A stretch of 64,000 nucleotides of DNA from Thalassotalea loyana (GTDB taxonomy: Bacteria; Pseudomonadota; Gammaproteobacteria; Enterobacterales; Alteromonadaceae). Position 1 is the first letter of the stretch, and each line of letters begins with the position of its first letter. Both the position numbers and the translations under genes were made by a program. Location of the stretch: the NCBI RefSeq assembly GCF_030161435.1, contig NZ_BSSV01000005.1:265911-329910 (forward strand), given 5' to 3'. Of the stretch, positions 25,873 to 35,198 are shown one piece after another. The notes beneath the pieces are model-generated. The model was given only the letters and a program-made list of their open reading frames with translations. It was not told the DNA's origin and searched no databases.

Positions 25873-26499
25873 TTAATAGAGTCGGACAATTTTTTCAAAA
25901 TCAGCTAGTAAGTCATCGCCTTTAACGATTGGTAACTTACCTAGTTCATGGTCCGGCTTAAATATCGCCGCAATTTGACCATCAGGATTTATTAATACAA
26001 CTGACGCACTGTGGTCTACGAGGTAATTTTCTACCGTGGTGTCGTCGTGTACCGAATACATTAAACCTAAGTTTCTCGAAAACGGGAATAAGACATCGTG
26101 TCCAGCCGTTAAGCCAAAGAACTCGTCATTAAAATAAGGAATATATTGAGACAAGCGCTCTTGGGTATCTCGGTTAGGATCGACACTAACCATTAATACT
26201 TGCGTGTTATTTGCGACGGCTTTCAATTCATCGTAAACAAAGTTTAATTCTTGCAACGTAGTTGGACAGATATCTGGGCATGAGGTGTAGCCAAAGAACA
26301 CCCAGGACCATTGGTTTTTAAGTTGGTCGTTAGCAAAGTTTTTTCCTTGATGGTCGGAAAATACAAATGGTTTAACATCCCGCGGTGCTTCGTAATACAG
26401 ACTATGCTCAGGTTTAGCTAACATTAGCTTTTGATAGAGCAATACGCCAGCACATGCCGCAACAACAGCAATAATGAGCGGCAAAACAACTTTATTCAT
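25873..26499 (-). CDS. SCO1/SenC-family copper chaperone
   Basis: 208 residues. An N-terminal membrane anchor (about 4-26) is followed by a thioredoxin fold with the copper site CPDIC (Cys74, Cys78) and His163 in VDHSA. SCO proteins load or reduce the CuA centre of cytochrome c oxidase subunit II. It is the last gene of the surf1-ctaA-ctaB-sco block, 17 bases after ctaB. Confidence 0.93.
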   Translation of the reverse strand: MNKVVLPLIIAVVAACAGVLLYQKLMLAKPEHSLYYEAPRDVKPFVFSDHQGKNFANDQLKNQWSWVFFGYTSCPDICPTTLQELNFVYDELKAVANNTQVLMVSVDPNRDTQERLSQYIPYFNDEFFGLTAGHDVLFPFSRNLGLMYSVHDDTTVENYLVDHSASVVLINPDGQIAAIFKPDHELGKLPIVKGDDLLADFEKIVRLY

Positions 26500-26516
26500 A
26501 CAACTTCATTCCAGAG

Positions 26517-27431
26517 TTAGGTAACAGGTAATAAATAATGATCGACAAGTAACACGATAAATAACAGCATCAAGTGGATAATCGAGAACTTAAAGGTATC
26601 CATTGCTGTATTTTCATCGGCATTAAATTTTAACTTCCAAGCGTAGGCAAAGAAAATTAAATTTAAAATAACTGAGCCAACTAAATACAACCAATTACTC
26701 ATGCCAACTAAATAGGGAATTAAGCTTACAACGAATAATAAGACGGTGTAGAGCAAAATTTGAGTTTTGGTAAACGTTACGCCATGGGTTACTGGTAGCA
26801 TTGGAATATTGACCTTGGCGTAGTCGTCTTTACGATGAATAGCTAAAGCCCAAAAGTGCGGCGGTGTCCACGTAAATATCAATAGCACGAGTAACAAGGC
26901 ATTTGGATGAATTTCATTCGTCATCGCGGTCCAACCTAACAGTGGTGGAATAGCGCCTGCCAATCCACCAATCGTAATATTTTGTGGCGTTGCGCGTTTT
27001 AAATACATGGTATAAATAAAGCTGTATCCCACTAACCCAGAAAGTGTTAACCAAGCGGTTAATGGGTTAACAAGCGCGTAGAGCATTACAAAGCCTAAAA
27101 CTGCAATACTTGTTGCAAAAGCAATTGCATTAGTTTGCGTAATTTTTCCTTCCGGTAACGGACGTTTGTGTGTTCGCGCCATGATCGTATCGATGCGTTC
27201 GTCAACAATATGGTTAATGGCTGCTGCGGCTGATGACAACAAGCCAATACCTAGCATGGAAGGAACCAACACCTGCCATGGAATAACGCCGGGTGTTGAT
27301 AAGCACATACCGACTAACGCCGTCAGCACAAGTAACGCAACCACGCGTGGTTTTGTTAGCTCGTAATAATCTCGCCAAGTGGCTTTGCTTGGAGTACTGA
27401 TTGGCATGCTTAAACTAGATGATTTAGACAT
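26517..27431 (-). CDS. ctaB: Protohaem IX farnesyltransferase (haem o synthase)
   Basis: 304 residues with about nine membrane helices. The UbiA-type Asp-rich motifs are visible as [20 protein letters not shown] and, on the second side, [15 protein letters not shown]. It adds a farnesyl chain to haem b, the step before haem A. It follows ctaA after nine bases in the oxidase assembly block. The product is equivalent to CyoE. Confidence 0.95.
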   Translation of the reverse strand: MSKSSSLSMPISTPSKATWRDYYELTKPRVVALLVLTALVGMCLSTPGVIPWQVLVPSMLGIGLLSSAAAAINHIVDERIDTIMARTHKRPLPEGKITQTNAIAFATSIAVLGFVMLYALVNPLTAWLTLSGLVGYSFIYTMYLKRATPQNITIGGLAGAIPPLLGWTAMTNEIHPNALLLVLLIFTWTPPHFWALAIHRKDDYAKVNIPMLPVTHGVTFTKTQILLYTVLLFVVSLIPYLVGMSNWLYLVGSVILNLIFFAYAWKLKFNADENTAMDTFKFSIIHLMLLFIVLLVDHYLLPVT

Positions 27432-27440
27432 AATGACTCC

Positions 27441-28433
27441 TTAAATTTTCCGTTTGAGAGTGTAGGTAAGTTTGATCAACACCATCATCAAACAGGCAGC
27501 GATGATGTTATGGCTAACGGCAATGGCTAACGGTAAAGACATGACAATATTACTCACCCCAAGGGCGACTTGAAGTACCAGCACTAAGGTTAAGATGACA
27601 GTGGTTTGCTTAACGAGCTGACTTTGTGAACGCGTAAATATTTTTAATGCAAGCCACAGTAAGTAAACCGCTGTAACAATCGCGCCAATGCGGTGCATTG
27701 CATGAATAGTGACGCGCTCATAATGATCTAAATGCCCATATTCGTAGGTATCACGCTCAGGAGGAATAGGATCAAATGAGTTTTCAAAGGTGAGATTCTC
27801 AACCCAAGGTTGCTGACATATAGGTAACTCAGTACAAACTAAGGCGGCATAGTTTGATGATGTCCAACCGCCAAGTGCTATTTGCAACGTTAAGATTATG
27901 ACGCCAATACCAGCAAACTTCGCATATTTTTTGACGGCAAAATCACCTTCTGGTACTCGATAATCAGAGAGCCGTAGATAGAGTAAAAACAATAAACACA
28001 AGGTAGTAAAACCACCGAGTAAATGCCCCATGACAACAATAGGCATCAGCTTCATGGTGACCGTCCACATACCGAGGGCGGCTTGAAATATCACCAAGGC
28101 GAGTAAAAACATGGGGAGAAACAGCGGTGTCCCTATATGTCGGTTACGATATGAAATCACGGCGATAGCTAAAATAAATAAGCCTAAGGCACCAGCAAAA
28201 TAGCGATGAATCATTTCATTCCATGCTTTTTGTACTTCAACTGGACGCTCAGGAAATGCTTGCTCTGCTTTGGCAATTTGCTCAGCTGTTTGTGGCACAT
28301 CAATCAAACCATAACAGCCAGGCCAATCAGGACAGCCCAAACCTGCATGTGTTAATCGCGTGTAGGCACCAAGAGTTACGACAACGATAGCTAAGATAAT
28401 AGAAACGAGTACTAAATTACGTAAATTTTTCAT
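27441..28433 (-). CDS. ctaA: Haem A synthase
   Basis: 330 residues from ATG 28433; the TTG at 28442 is in frame but less likely. Eight membrane helices are expected. Cysteine pairs typical of CtaA occur in the first outside loop (LGCPDWPGCYG) and again in CTELPICQQPW. His ligands lie in IHRYFAGALG and AMHRIGA. It oxidises the haem o methyl group to formyl. The start follows the stop of the preceding gene directly (TAAGATG), so translation is probably coupled. Confidence 0.94.
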   Translation of the reverse strand: MKNLRNLVLVSIILAIVVVTLGAYTRLTHAGLGCPDWPGCYGLIDVPQTAEQIAKAEQAFPERPVEVQKAWNEMIHRYFAGALGLFILAIAVISYRNRHIGTPLFLPMFLLALVIFQAALGMWTVTMKLMPIVVMGHLLGGFTTLCLLFLLYLRLSDYRVPEGDFAVKKYAKFAGIGVIILTLQIALGGWTSSNYAALVCTELPICQQPWVENLTFENSFDPIPPERDTYEYGHLDHYERVTIHAMHRIGAIVTAVYLLWLALKIFTRSQSQLVKQTTVILTLVLVLQVALGVSNIVMSLPLAIAVSHNIIAACLMMVLIKLTYTLKRKI

Positions 28434-28434
28434 C

Positions 28435-28998
28435 TTAACCAATCCTTGAATACTTCAATAATTTCTTAAAGTCGGCAACGACAGCTTTACCAAACGCCGG
28501 AATTGCTTCTGTTTTTTCAGGAATAACGTGGCTAACGACGATATTGCCTAGAGGGTCCACGATATAAATTCGGTTTTGTTCTAATTGTTGCTTCGTTCGT
28601 TCTTTTAACTCGGTAAATTGCCAGTCTTGTTGGCGGACTAGCTCTAGCGATTTCGGGGCGATAGCTTGTTGAAATAAGCCAACTGGCGTGACACGAGGCA
28701 TTTCTTTGCCCAGTGCTATGTATGTGTTATTTACACCACTTAGTAGCTCGTCACAGTTGCTATAACAGTTTTGCGGCATGACAAATAACATGAGCCACTG
28801 CTTACCTTGCTTTTCGGGAAGTGTGATACCGGTATTCTCGAGCGTTAATTCACCCGCGACAAGCTCTCCTTGGTTAGTGACACCATAGTTAAACCATTGT
28901 TGCTCTAACGCGAGTTTGGCGAGCACAACTGGTAAGATGAATGCTACTAACAAAAGCAGAAAACTGCGTCGATTCTTTTTAGTTTCAGGACTTTTCAT
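28435..28998 (-). CDS. SCO-like, membrane-anchored thioredoxin-fold protein of the oxidase cluster
   Basis: 187 residues from ATG 28998. One N-terminal helix (FLLLLVAFILPVVLAKLAL) is followed by a small domain with CYSNC (Cys78, Cys82), the same C-x3-C spacing as SCO copper chaperones, within FVMPQNCYSNCDELL. Annotated relatives are usually just called hypothetical or cytochrome oxidase-associated proteins. It overlaps the end of surf1 by gene order (start inside the gap of four bases) and precedes ctaA. A role in copper or thiol handling for the CuA/CuB sites is inferred. Confidence 0.72.
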   Translation of the reverse strand: MKSPETKKNRRSFLLLLVAFILPVVLAKLALEQQWFNYGVTNQGELVAGELTLENTGITLPEKQGKQWLMLFVMPQNCYSNCDELLSGVNNTYIALGKEMPRVTPVGLFQQAIAPKSLELVRQQDWQFTELKERTKQQLEQNRIYIVDPLGNIVVSHVIPEKTEAIPAFGKAVVADFKKLLKYSRIG

Positions 28999-29002
28999 AC
29001 TG

Positions 29003-29728
29003 CTACGCCTTGTTGTTTTTATATTTTCTGGCGGCAAAACCCATAAGGGTTAACCAAGCAACTGCTAACGAAAACCATTGAAACGCGTAACCGCGATGCT
29101 TTTCGGGTGGCATGACGATAGGTTGCCAATTTTTTTTATATCCTATGTCTTCATTTTTATCTAAGTAAAAGACAAAGGGCAATAGCTGTTCATTAATTAA
29201 ACGAGAAATTTTTTCTAATTCGATTTGTTGGATTAGAACGTGACCATTATTTTCCTTAAGTTCCATCGACTTAAGTGTTATACCAGGTTCTACAATTCGT
29301 AACGTTCCTTTGATTGAATATTCGCCAGCAATAGCTAATACGTTTGGCATGGTTTGCCGACTTCGGTCACCGGGAATCCAGCCCAGATTTACCAGTACAT
29401 GTTGGTTATTGACGTTAAATACTTGCAATGCTCTAAAGCCAAATTGACCATCACTGACTTGATTGTCTAACAAGAACACAGGGTGTTTGGTAAACCTTCC
29501 CTTGTCGAAAACTAATAAGTCATTTGCTATCTGCGGTGTTTGCTCAAATATCTTATTGGCTTCGCTCAATGATACGCCACCTTGCTGTTGCCAAATCGCC
29601 ATTTGCTCGATTCGTACTTCTTTTTCTTGGGCACGATTGAGTTGCCACATACCTAACTTGATTAATGCTGAAAAAACGAGCAAGGTAAATAGCGACAACA
29701 AGATAAATTGATAGGAAATTTTTCCCAT
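29003..29728 (-). CDS. SURF1-family oxidase assembly protein
   Basis: About 241 residues from ATG 29728 (MGKISYQFILLSLF); a TTG at 29743 is in frame. It has two membrane helices, one at each end, with the SURF1 signatures LGMWQLNRAQEKE near the N-terminus, VLVNLGWIPGDRSRQ in the middle and HRGYAFQWFSLAVAWL at the C-terminus. SURF1 helps insert haem a into subunit I. It is the first gene of the second oxidase block; its promoter must lie close to the divergent DUF2909 gene. Confidence 0.88.
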   Translation of the reverse strand: MGKISYQFILLSLFTLLVFSALIKLGMWQLNRAQEKEVRIEQMAIWQQQGGVSLSEANKIFEQTPQIANDLLVFDKGRFTKHPVFLLDNQVSDGQFGFRALQVFNVNNQHVLVNLGWIPGDRSRQTMPNVLAIAGEYSIKGTLRIVEPGITLKSMELKENNGHVLIQQIELEKISRLINEQLLPFVFYLDKNEDIGYKKNWQPIVMPPEKHRGYAFQWFSLAVAWLTLMGFAARKYKNNKA

Positions 29729-29781
29729 ATTAATTAACCGCAACTTGCGCGTGAAAAAACAAAAAAGGTGGAAAAAAACGC

Positions 29782-29997
29782 ATGCTGATACTCTTTAAAA
29801 TACTACTTGTAGGCGCTCTATTTTTTATGGTGTACAACCTGTTTAAAGCGCTGTTGATTATGAATCGAAACGATCCAAATCAGCCTCCTATGTCCAAGTT
29901 TATTGGCCGACGGGTGGCCACTTCCGCCGTTATTGTGATTGTTTTACTCGTCTTAATTGCAACCGGCGTAATTACGCCAAATCAACGTCCTTTCTAA
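29782..29997 (+). CDS. DUF2909-family small twin-helix membrane protein
   Basis: 71 residues with two hydrophobic helices (about 3-28 and 46-64) joined by a basic, Pro-containing loop. This is the DUF2909 family found beside cytochrome c oxidase genes in gammaproteobacteria. It runs opposite to the oxidase genes on both sides and starts 53 bases from surf1. A small assembly or stability factor is plausible, but no function is established. Confidence 0.75.
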   Translation: MLILFKILLVGALFFMVYNLFKALLIMNRNDPNQPPMSKFIGRRVATSAVIVIVLLVLIATGVITPNQRPF

Positions 29998-30010
29998 TGA
30001 TTTACCAATA

Positions 30011-30039
30011 AAAAAGGTGGCGATAGAAATCGCCACCTT
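30011..30039 (-). terminator. Terminator after ctaE
   Basis: AAGGTGGCGAT, loop AGAA and ATCGCCACCTT form a perfect 11-base stem. The A-run on the left becomes a U-run on the minus strand, so it ends the ctaC-ctaD-ctaG-ctaE transcript. In the plus direction the U-run is missing. Confidence 0.85.
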
Positions 30040-30051
30040 AAGATAGTGTTA

Positions 30052-30936
30052 CTAAATAACGTAAACGAATACGAATAAAAATACCCAAACTACGTCAACA
30101 AAATGCCAGTACCAACTTGCGGCTTTAAACGCAAAGTGGTTTTCTGGCGTAAAGTGTCCTTTGTATATTCTCACCATCATAACAATAAGCATGATGGTAC
30201 CGAGCGTTACGTGCATGCCGTGAAAGCCGGTCAGCATGAAGAAAGTATTACCGTAGATACCGCTATCTAAATACAACTTCATATCATCAGAATAAGCATG
30301 TTGATATTCCATCACTTGAAGGTATAGGAATACCACACCTAAAATCACGGTTGCCCACATCCACATTTTTAACTGACTACGTTTATTTTGCTCAAGCGCT
30401 ACATGCGCAAAGTGAGCCGTAACAGATGACGTTAATAGTAAAATGGTGTTAATTAACGGAAGGCCATACCAGCCCATTTGCGTGGTCGTGGTGCCATCTG
30501 GTGTTTTCAATAGCGGCCACGTTGCTTGGAATTCAGGCCAGAGCACTTCCCACGTCATTGCATTGTTTGATTCGCCACCTAACCAAGGCACAGAGAACAT
30601 ACGTGCGTAGAATAAGGCGCCGAAAAACGCGGCAAAGAACATGACTTCTGAAAAAATAAACCAACTCATACCTTGTTGAAACGAGTTGTCCATTTGATGT
30701 GAGTATTTGCCTGACATTGATTCGTTAATTACGTTACTAAACCAACCCCAAACCATGTAGATAACCATGGCAATACCAGCCAGTAGCACATAGCCACCCC
30801 AGCTAGCTTCGCCCGTTTTGAGCACCGATACATATTTTCCTGCACCGATGGCAATTAAAAATAGTGCAACGGCGCCAATAATTGGCCAGTGGCTTTGGGC
30901 CGGCACGTAATAGCTTTCATATTCTTTTGAACTCAT
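30052..30936 (-). CDS. ctaE: Cytochrome c oxidase subunit III
   Basis: 294 residues with about seven membrane helices. GFHGMHVTLGTIML and WYWHFVDVVWVFLFVFVYV near the C-terminus are subunit III signatures. It is a core subunit of the aa3-type oxidase that supports proton uptake and stability. It is the last gene of the ctaC-D-G-E operon. Confidence 0.96.
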   Translation of the reverse strand: MSSKEYESYYVPAQSHWPIIGAVALFLIAIGAGKYVSVLKTGEASWGGYVLLAGIAMVIYMVWGWFSNVINESMSGKYSHQMDNSFQQGMSWFIFSEVMFFAAFFGALFYARMFSVPWLGGESNNAMTWEVLWPEFQATWPLLKTPDGTTTTQMGWYGLPLINTILLLTSSVTAHFAHVALEQNKRSQLKMWMWATVILGVVFLYLQVMEYQHAYSDDMKLYLDSGIYGNTFFMLTGFHGMHVTLGTIMLIVMMVRIYKGHFTPENHFAFKAASWYWHFVDVVWVFLFVFVYVI

Positions 30937-30960
30937 TGCTATTCTCCTTTAACGCATCCG

Positions 30961-31503
30961 TTATGAATCTACGCTGGCGGTTATGTCGTACAAGGTGTAA
31001 GACAACGTGAGCTCGCTCACATCATCAGGCAGTTCAGGATCAACATAGAACTGCAAGGCCATTTCGACTTCTTCTTGTGCTTTTAATGGCTGATGATTGA
31101 AGCAAAAGCATTCTATTTTTTGGAAATAGACTGCTGCTACACCAGGTGACACCGATGGCACGGCTTGGCCAATAATGTCACGAACAGATTCATTTTTTGC
31201 GTAAAACTTTACTAATTTCATTTCGCCTGGATGAACGGAAATTTCATTGGTCATTGGCTCGAACTGCCATGGAATACCTTTTGCGGTTCGACTAATGAAT
31301 TGTACTTTGACGGTGCGGGATGTATCGACACCATCTACAAGTACTGAAGCAGCTTCGTTGCTAGTTTTCCCGTTCAATCCGGTGATTTCACAAAACACGT
31401 CATACAAGGGCACTAACGCAAAACCAAATCCAAACATCGCAAAGACCACTAGCACGAGTTTCTTCACGGTTTTCTGAATGTTTTGCTCTTTAGTTGTTGT
31501 CAT
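30961..31503 (-). CDS. ctaG: Cytochrome c oxidase assembly protein CtaG/Cox11
   Basis: 180 residues from ATG 31503, which has AGGAG seven bases upstream; the frame is open to 31572. One N-terminal helix (LVLVVFAMFGFGFALVPLYD) is followed by an immunoglobulin-like copper domain with the CFCF motif (KIECFCFNHQPL). Cox11 delivers copper to the CuB centre of subunit I. It lies between ctaD and ctaE, the standard place. Confidence 0.94.
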   Translation of the reverse strand: MTTTKEQNIQKTVKKLVLVVFAMFGFGFALVPLYDVFCEITGLNGKTSNEAASVLVDGVDTSRTVKVQFISRTAKGIPWQFEPMTNEISVHPGEMKLVKFYAKNESVRDIIGQAVPSVSPGVAAVYFQKIECFCFNHQPLKAQEEVEMALQFYVDPELPDDVSELTLSYTLYDITASVDS

Positions 31504-31586
31504 AACATGCTCCTCAATACCTTTTAACGTTTGACGTTTAATTGGTGCGATATTGGCTATAACGTGAGCCAATATCGCAACCTCAA

Positions 31587-33185
31587 CTAGTCAATCTTTG
31601 GCGGCTTTTCGAAGGTGTGATATGGCGCAGGACTTGGTACAGTCCACTCCAACCCTTCAGCGCCATCCCAAGGCTTAGCCGGTGCTTTTTCACCGCCTTT
31701 AATACACTTGATGACCACCCACAGGAATATCAATTGTGATAAACCAAAGGCAAAGCCACCAATACTCACCCACTTATTAAAGTCGGCGAACTGTAGGGCG
31801 TAATCAGGAATACGACGAGGCATACCTGCTAGTCCTAAGAAGTGCATTGGGAAGAACAACACGTTCACTGAGATTAACGAACACCAAAAGTGTGCTTTGG
31901 CCAGCGTTTCATCAAACATGAAGCCGGTCCATTTAGGTAGCCAGTAATATGCGCCCGCATAGATTGAGAATAGGGCACCTGTTACAAGTACGTAATGGAA
32001 GTGAGCTACAACGAAGTAGGTGTCATGGTATTGGAAATCAACCGGTGTTAAGGCCAACATCAAGCCAGAGAAACCACCAATGGTAAACAAAATAACAAAG
32101 GCGATTGAAAATAGCATAGGGACTTCAAATGTAATTGCACCACGCCACATTGTTGCTACCCAGTTGAAGACTTTCACCCCGGTAGGTACCGCAATTAACA
32201 TGGTACAGTACATAAAGAACAACTCACCGAATAATGGCATACCGGTAGTAAACATGTGGTGAGCCCATACGATAAAAGACAAGAACGCGATAGACGCGGT
32301 TGCATATACCATAGAGCTGTAACCAAACAACGGCTTACGAGAGAATGCTGGGATGGTTGTTGAGACAATACCAAATGCCGGTAAAATCATGATGTAAACT
32401 TCAGGGTGACCGAAGAACCAGAAAATATGCTGGAACAATACAGGGTCACCACCACCAGCGGCATCAAAAAAGCTCGTACCAAAATAGGTATCCGTTAATA
32501 CCATCGTCACCGTACCGGCAAGTACTGGCATTACTGCAATGAGTAGGTAAGCCGTGATGAAGAATGTCCAAACAAATAATGGCATTTTCATGTATGTCAT
32601 ACCAGGCGCACGCATATTCATAATGGTGACGACGATGTTGATCGCACCCATGATTGATGAAATACCCATAATATGAACGGCAAATACAAAGAATGCAGTA
32701 CTACCGTTACTGTACGTTGTCGATAGAGGTGCATAGAACGTCCAACCAAAGTTGGGGGCTCCACCTTCCATAAAGAAAGATGCCAATAAGATGCTAAAGG
32801 CAAATGGTAGAATCCAAAAACTCCAGTTATTTAGTCGCGGTAATGCCATATCTGGCGCACCGACCATCATTGGTATCATCCAGTTTGCAAGGCCAGTGAA
32901 GGCCGGCATAATGGCACCAAATACCATGATCAAACCATGAACTGTGGTCATTTGGTTGAAAAAGTCAGGGTCAACAATTTGTAGACCTGGTTGGAATAAC
33001 TCGGCGCGAATAACCATCGCCATTGCGCCACCGGTTAAAAACATAATGAATGAGAACCAAAGATACATTGAACCAATGTCTTTGTGGTTGGTGGTAAATA
33101 ACCAACGCTTAAGTCCCGTCATTTTGTGATCGTGATGTTCGCCGTCGTGATTGTCGTGCGAATCATGAATTGCTTCTGTTGTCAT
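31587..33185 (-). CDS. ctaD: Cytochrome c oxidase subunit I
   Basis: 532 residues with 12 membrane helices. The haem and CuB ligands are in TVHGLIMVFG, FWFFGHPEVYIMILPAFG (His-Tyr pair), WAHHMFTTG and HDTYFVVAHFHYV. It is the catalytic subunit, holding haem a and the haem a3-CuB site where oxygen is reduced to water. A His/Asp-rich N-terminus (HDSHDNHDGEHHDH) precedes the first helix. It follows ctaC after 12 bases. Confidence 0.97.
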   Translation of the reverse strand: MTTEAIHDSHDNHDGEHHDHKMTGLKRWLFTTNHKDIGSMYLWFSFIMFLTGGAMAMVIRAELFQPGLQIVDPDFFNQMTTVHGLIMVFGAIMPAFTGLANWMIPMMVGAPDMALPRLNNWSFWILPFAFSILLASFFMEGGAPNFGWTFYAPLSTTYSNGSTAFFVFAVHIMGISSIMGAINIVVTIMNMRAPGMTYMKMPLFVWTFFITAYLLIAVMPVLAGTVTMVLTDTYFGTSFFDAAGGGDPVLFQHIFWFFGHPEVYIMILPAFGIVSTTIPAFSRKPLFGYSSMVYATASIAFLSFIVWAHHMFTTGMPLFGELFFMYCTMLIAVPTGVKVFNWVATMWRGAITFEVPMLFSIAFVILFTIGGFSGLMLALTPVDFQYHDTYFVVAHFHYVLVTGALFSIYAGAYYWLPKWTGFMFDETLAKAHFWCSLISVNVLFFPMHFLGLAGMPRRIPDYALQFADFNKWVSIGGFAFGLSQLIFLWVVIKCIKGGEKAPAKPWDGAEGLEWTVPSPAPYHTFEKPPKID

Positions 33186-33197
33186 TATTCGTACTCC

Positions 33198-34751
33198 TTA
33201 TTTGCCACTAACAGCATCAACATCTGCTGGTTGTACAAGATCGCCACTGTCATTGCCCCATGCATTGCGCTCATAGGTAACAACTGCTGCAATTTGTGTT
33301 TTCGTTAACACGCCTAAGAAACCTTGCATCGCAGGGTTTTTCGCACTGCCTTTTACAACCATCTCAATATGTGCGTTAACGTCACCGGTGATATATGGAC
33401 TTTTAATTAATGATGGGAATGCTGGCGGCATACCTGCTCCACCGGCTTGGTGACAAGCGATACAAGACTTGTTGTACACTTCTTCGCCCATAGCCATCAT
33501 TTCATCCATGGTATATTGCTTGGATAAATCTTCAGCTGGTGCAGCTTGCTCTTCAACTTTTGCTACTGCATCGCTAACGGCTTCTGATGCATCGCCTGCT
33601 GCGCTGGCGCCTCCAAGTCCTTTAAGCGCTGCAACATCGGCTGCTTGAACGGCATCACCTGTGTTGTTGCCCCAAGCATTACGTTCATAAGTTACAACTG
33701 CTGCAATTTCTTTAGCACTTAACTGTTTGCCGTAGCCTTGCATACCTGTGCCAGCAATACCATTAACGACAATATCAATGTGGATATCAGCCGCGCCGGT
33801 GGTTGCTACTGCGCTGCCTTTTAGCGCTGGGAATGCCGGTGGTAAACCTTCACCATTTGGTTGGTGACATGCTGCACAATGGGCTGTATAGGTTGTTTCA
33901 CCTAGACTCATTAATTCATCCATTGAAAGCGAAGCACTTAATGAGGCCTGCTCTGCAGCTTTACGCTCTGCAATGAGGGCTTTTTGATCTTCAAGCCATT
34001 GTGCGTAGTCTGCTTCAGTTTTTACTTCAACAACGACTGGCATGTAGCCATGATCTTTACCACATAATTCAGCACATTGGCCTCTGTAGATGCCAGGTTC
34101 ATCAACTTTGGTCCAAGCCTCATTGATAAAGCCCGGGTTTGCATCTTGTTTGACGGCAAAAGCAGGAACCCACCAAGAATGAATTACATCGTCAGACGTT
34201 ATTAGAAATCTGACTTTTTTGTTTACGGGTATAACGAGATGATTATCAACTTCAAGTAAGTAGTTTTCACTTTTTGGTGCACTACCCACACGATTGTCAA
34301 ATTGTTCTCGTGGAGTGGTTAACACGGAGAAAAATTCGATGTCTTGATCGAAGTATTTATAGTGCCATTTCCACTGTGAACCTGTCACTTGAATGGTGAT
34401 ATCTGAATTGGAATTATCTTCCATTTTTATCAAGGTTGAGGTGGCAGGAATAGCCATGGCAACAAGGATGACGATTGGAATTGCCGTCCAAAGAATTTCA
34501 ATTTTGGTACTTTCGTGAAATGTTGCTGGCTTTACGCCTTTTGATTTGCGATGAAAAAACATCGACCAAAACATAGCACCAAATACTATGATACCTATCA
34601 CCGTACATATGTATAAAGCATACATATGTAGGTCATACACTTCTTGACTGACAGCTGTTACACCTTTTGGTAGGTTGTAATCACTGTCCGCCCAAGCTGA
34701 ACTGGAAAGTAGACTTCCCAACAACAGCCAACCCAGGTTACGTCTTTCCAC
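33198..34751 (-). CDS. ctaC: Cytochrome c oxidase subunit II with two C-terminal cytochrome c domains
   Basis: 517 residues, about twice a plain subunit II. A signal peptide (ending AWA at about 21) and two helices (about 43-64 and 86-108) precede the CuA domain, with ligands His191, Cys226, Glu228, Cys230, His234 and Met237. Two haem c domains follow: CAACH (292-296) and CIACH (430-434), each ending in a near-identical AAVVTYERNAWGN segment, so the second arose by duplication. The arrangement is caa3-like with an extra haem. Translation appears to begin at GTG 34751, seven bases after GGAGGG; an out-of-frame ATG lies just upstream. Confidence 0.93.
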   Translation of the reverse strand: MERRNLGWLLLGSLLSSSAWADSDYNLPKGVTAVSQEVYDLHMYALYICTVIGIIVFGAMFWSMFFHRKSKGVKPATFHESTKIEILWTAIPIVILVAMAIPATSTLIKMEDNSNSDITIQVTGSQWKWHYKYFDQDIEFFSVLTTPREQFDNRVGSAPKSENYLLEVDNHLVIPVNKKVRFLITSDDVIHSWWVPAFAVKQDANPGFINEAWTKVDEPGIYRGQCAELCGKDHGYMPVVVEVKTEADYAQWLEDQKALIAERKAAEQASLSASLSMDELMSLGETTYTAHCAACHQPNGEGLPPAFPALKGSAVATTGAADIHIDIVVNGIAGTGMQGYGKQLSAKEIAAVVTYERNAWGNNTGDAVQAADVAALKGLGGASAAGDASEAVSDAVAKVEEQAAPAEDLSKQYTMDEMMAMGEEVYNKSCIACHQAGGAGMPPAFPSLIKSPYITGDVNAHIEMVVKGSAKNPAMQGFLGVLTKTQIAAVVTYERNAWGNDSGDLVQPADVDAVSGK

Positions 34752-35148
34752 TCGACATCCCTCCCTCTTTTTTAAAGCAAAAAACAGCCCTCAGTTAGTA
34801 GCGTAAAACACAGATCACTGTTGCTAAGTTCTGCTTATTTATTATTTTTTATGGGTGACGCAAGAGAATTGTTAGCGCAATTGCGTCGGTTTTATTGTTG
34901 TAATAATGATTATTTTTTGGGTGTTTTCTAGTCTAGAATTACTCAAATTTTAACCAAGGTCTAGCGTTTTCTTTCGAAATCTTTAAAAAAAATCTAACAA
35001 TATCAGCTGAGTAACTACTCTAATAGCATGTTTTGGTGCTGTATGAAAATTAACCGCTATTTGACGGGGGCTAGAGAATATCAAGCTCTTTAATTTTCGT
35101 TGAGTGAGCAAGAACTTGATTGTGGTTGGCATTAAATTAAACGTACAA
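34752..35148. other. Intergenic region upstream of the oxidase operon
   Basis: About 400 AT-rich bases with no convincing gene on either strand. The ctaC promoter must lie here. I could not assign -35/-10 elements or a regulator site with confidence. Confidence 0.5.
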
Positions 35149-35173
35149 AAAAGCCAACTCAGTGGTTGGCTTT
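35149..35173 (-). terminator. lexA terminator
   Basis: AAAGCCAAC and GTTGGCTTT pair across a six-base loop. On the minus strand the stem is followed by a run of T (A-run on the plus strand), 26 bases after the lexA stop. Confidence 0.82.
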
Positions 35174-35198
35174 GTAGATAAATCAGCTGAGTGCTTAT

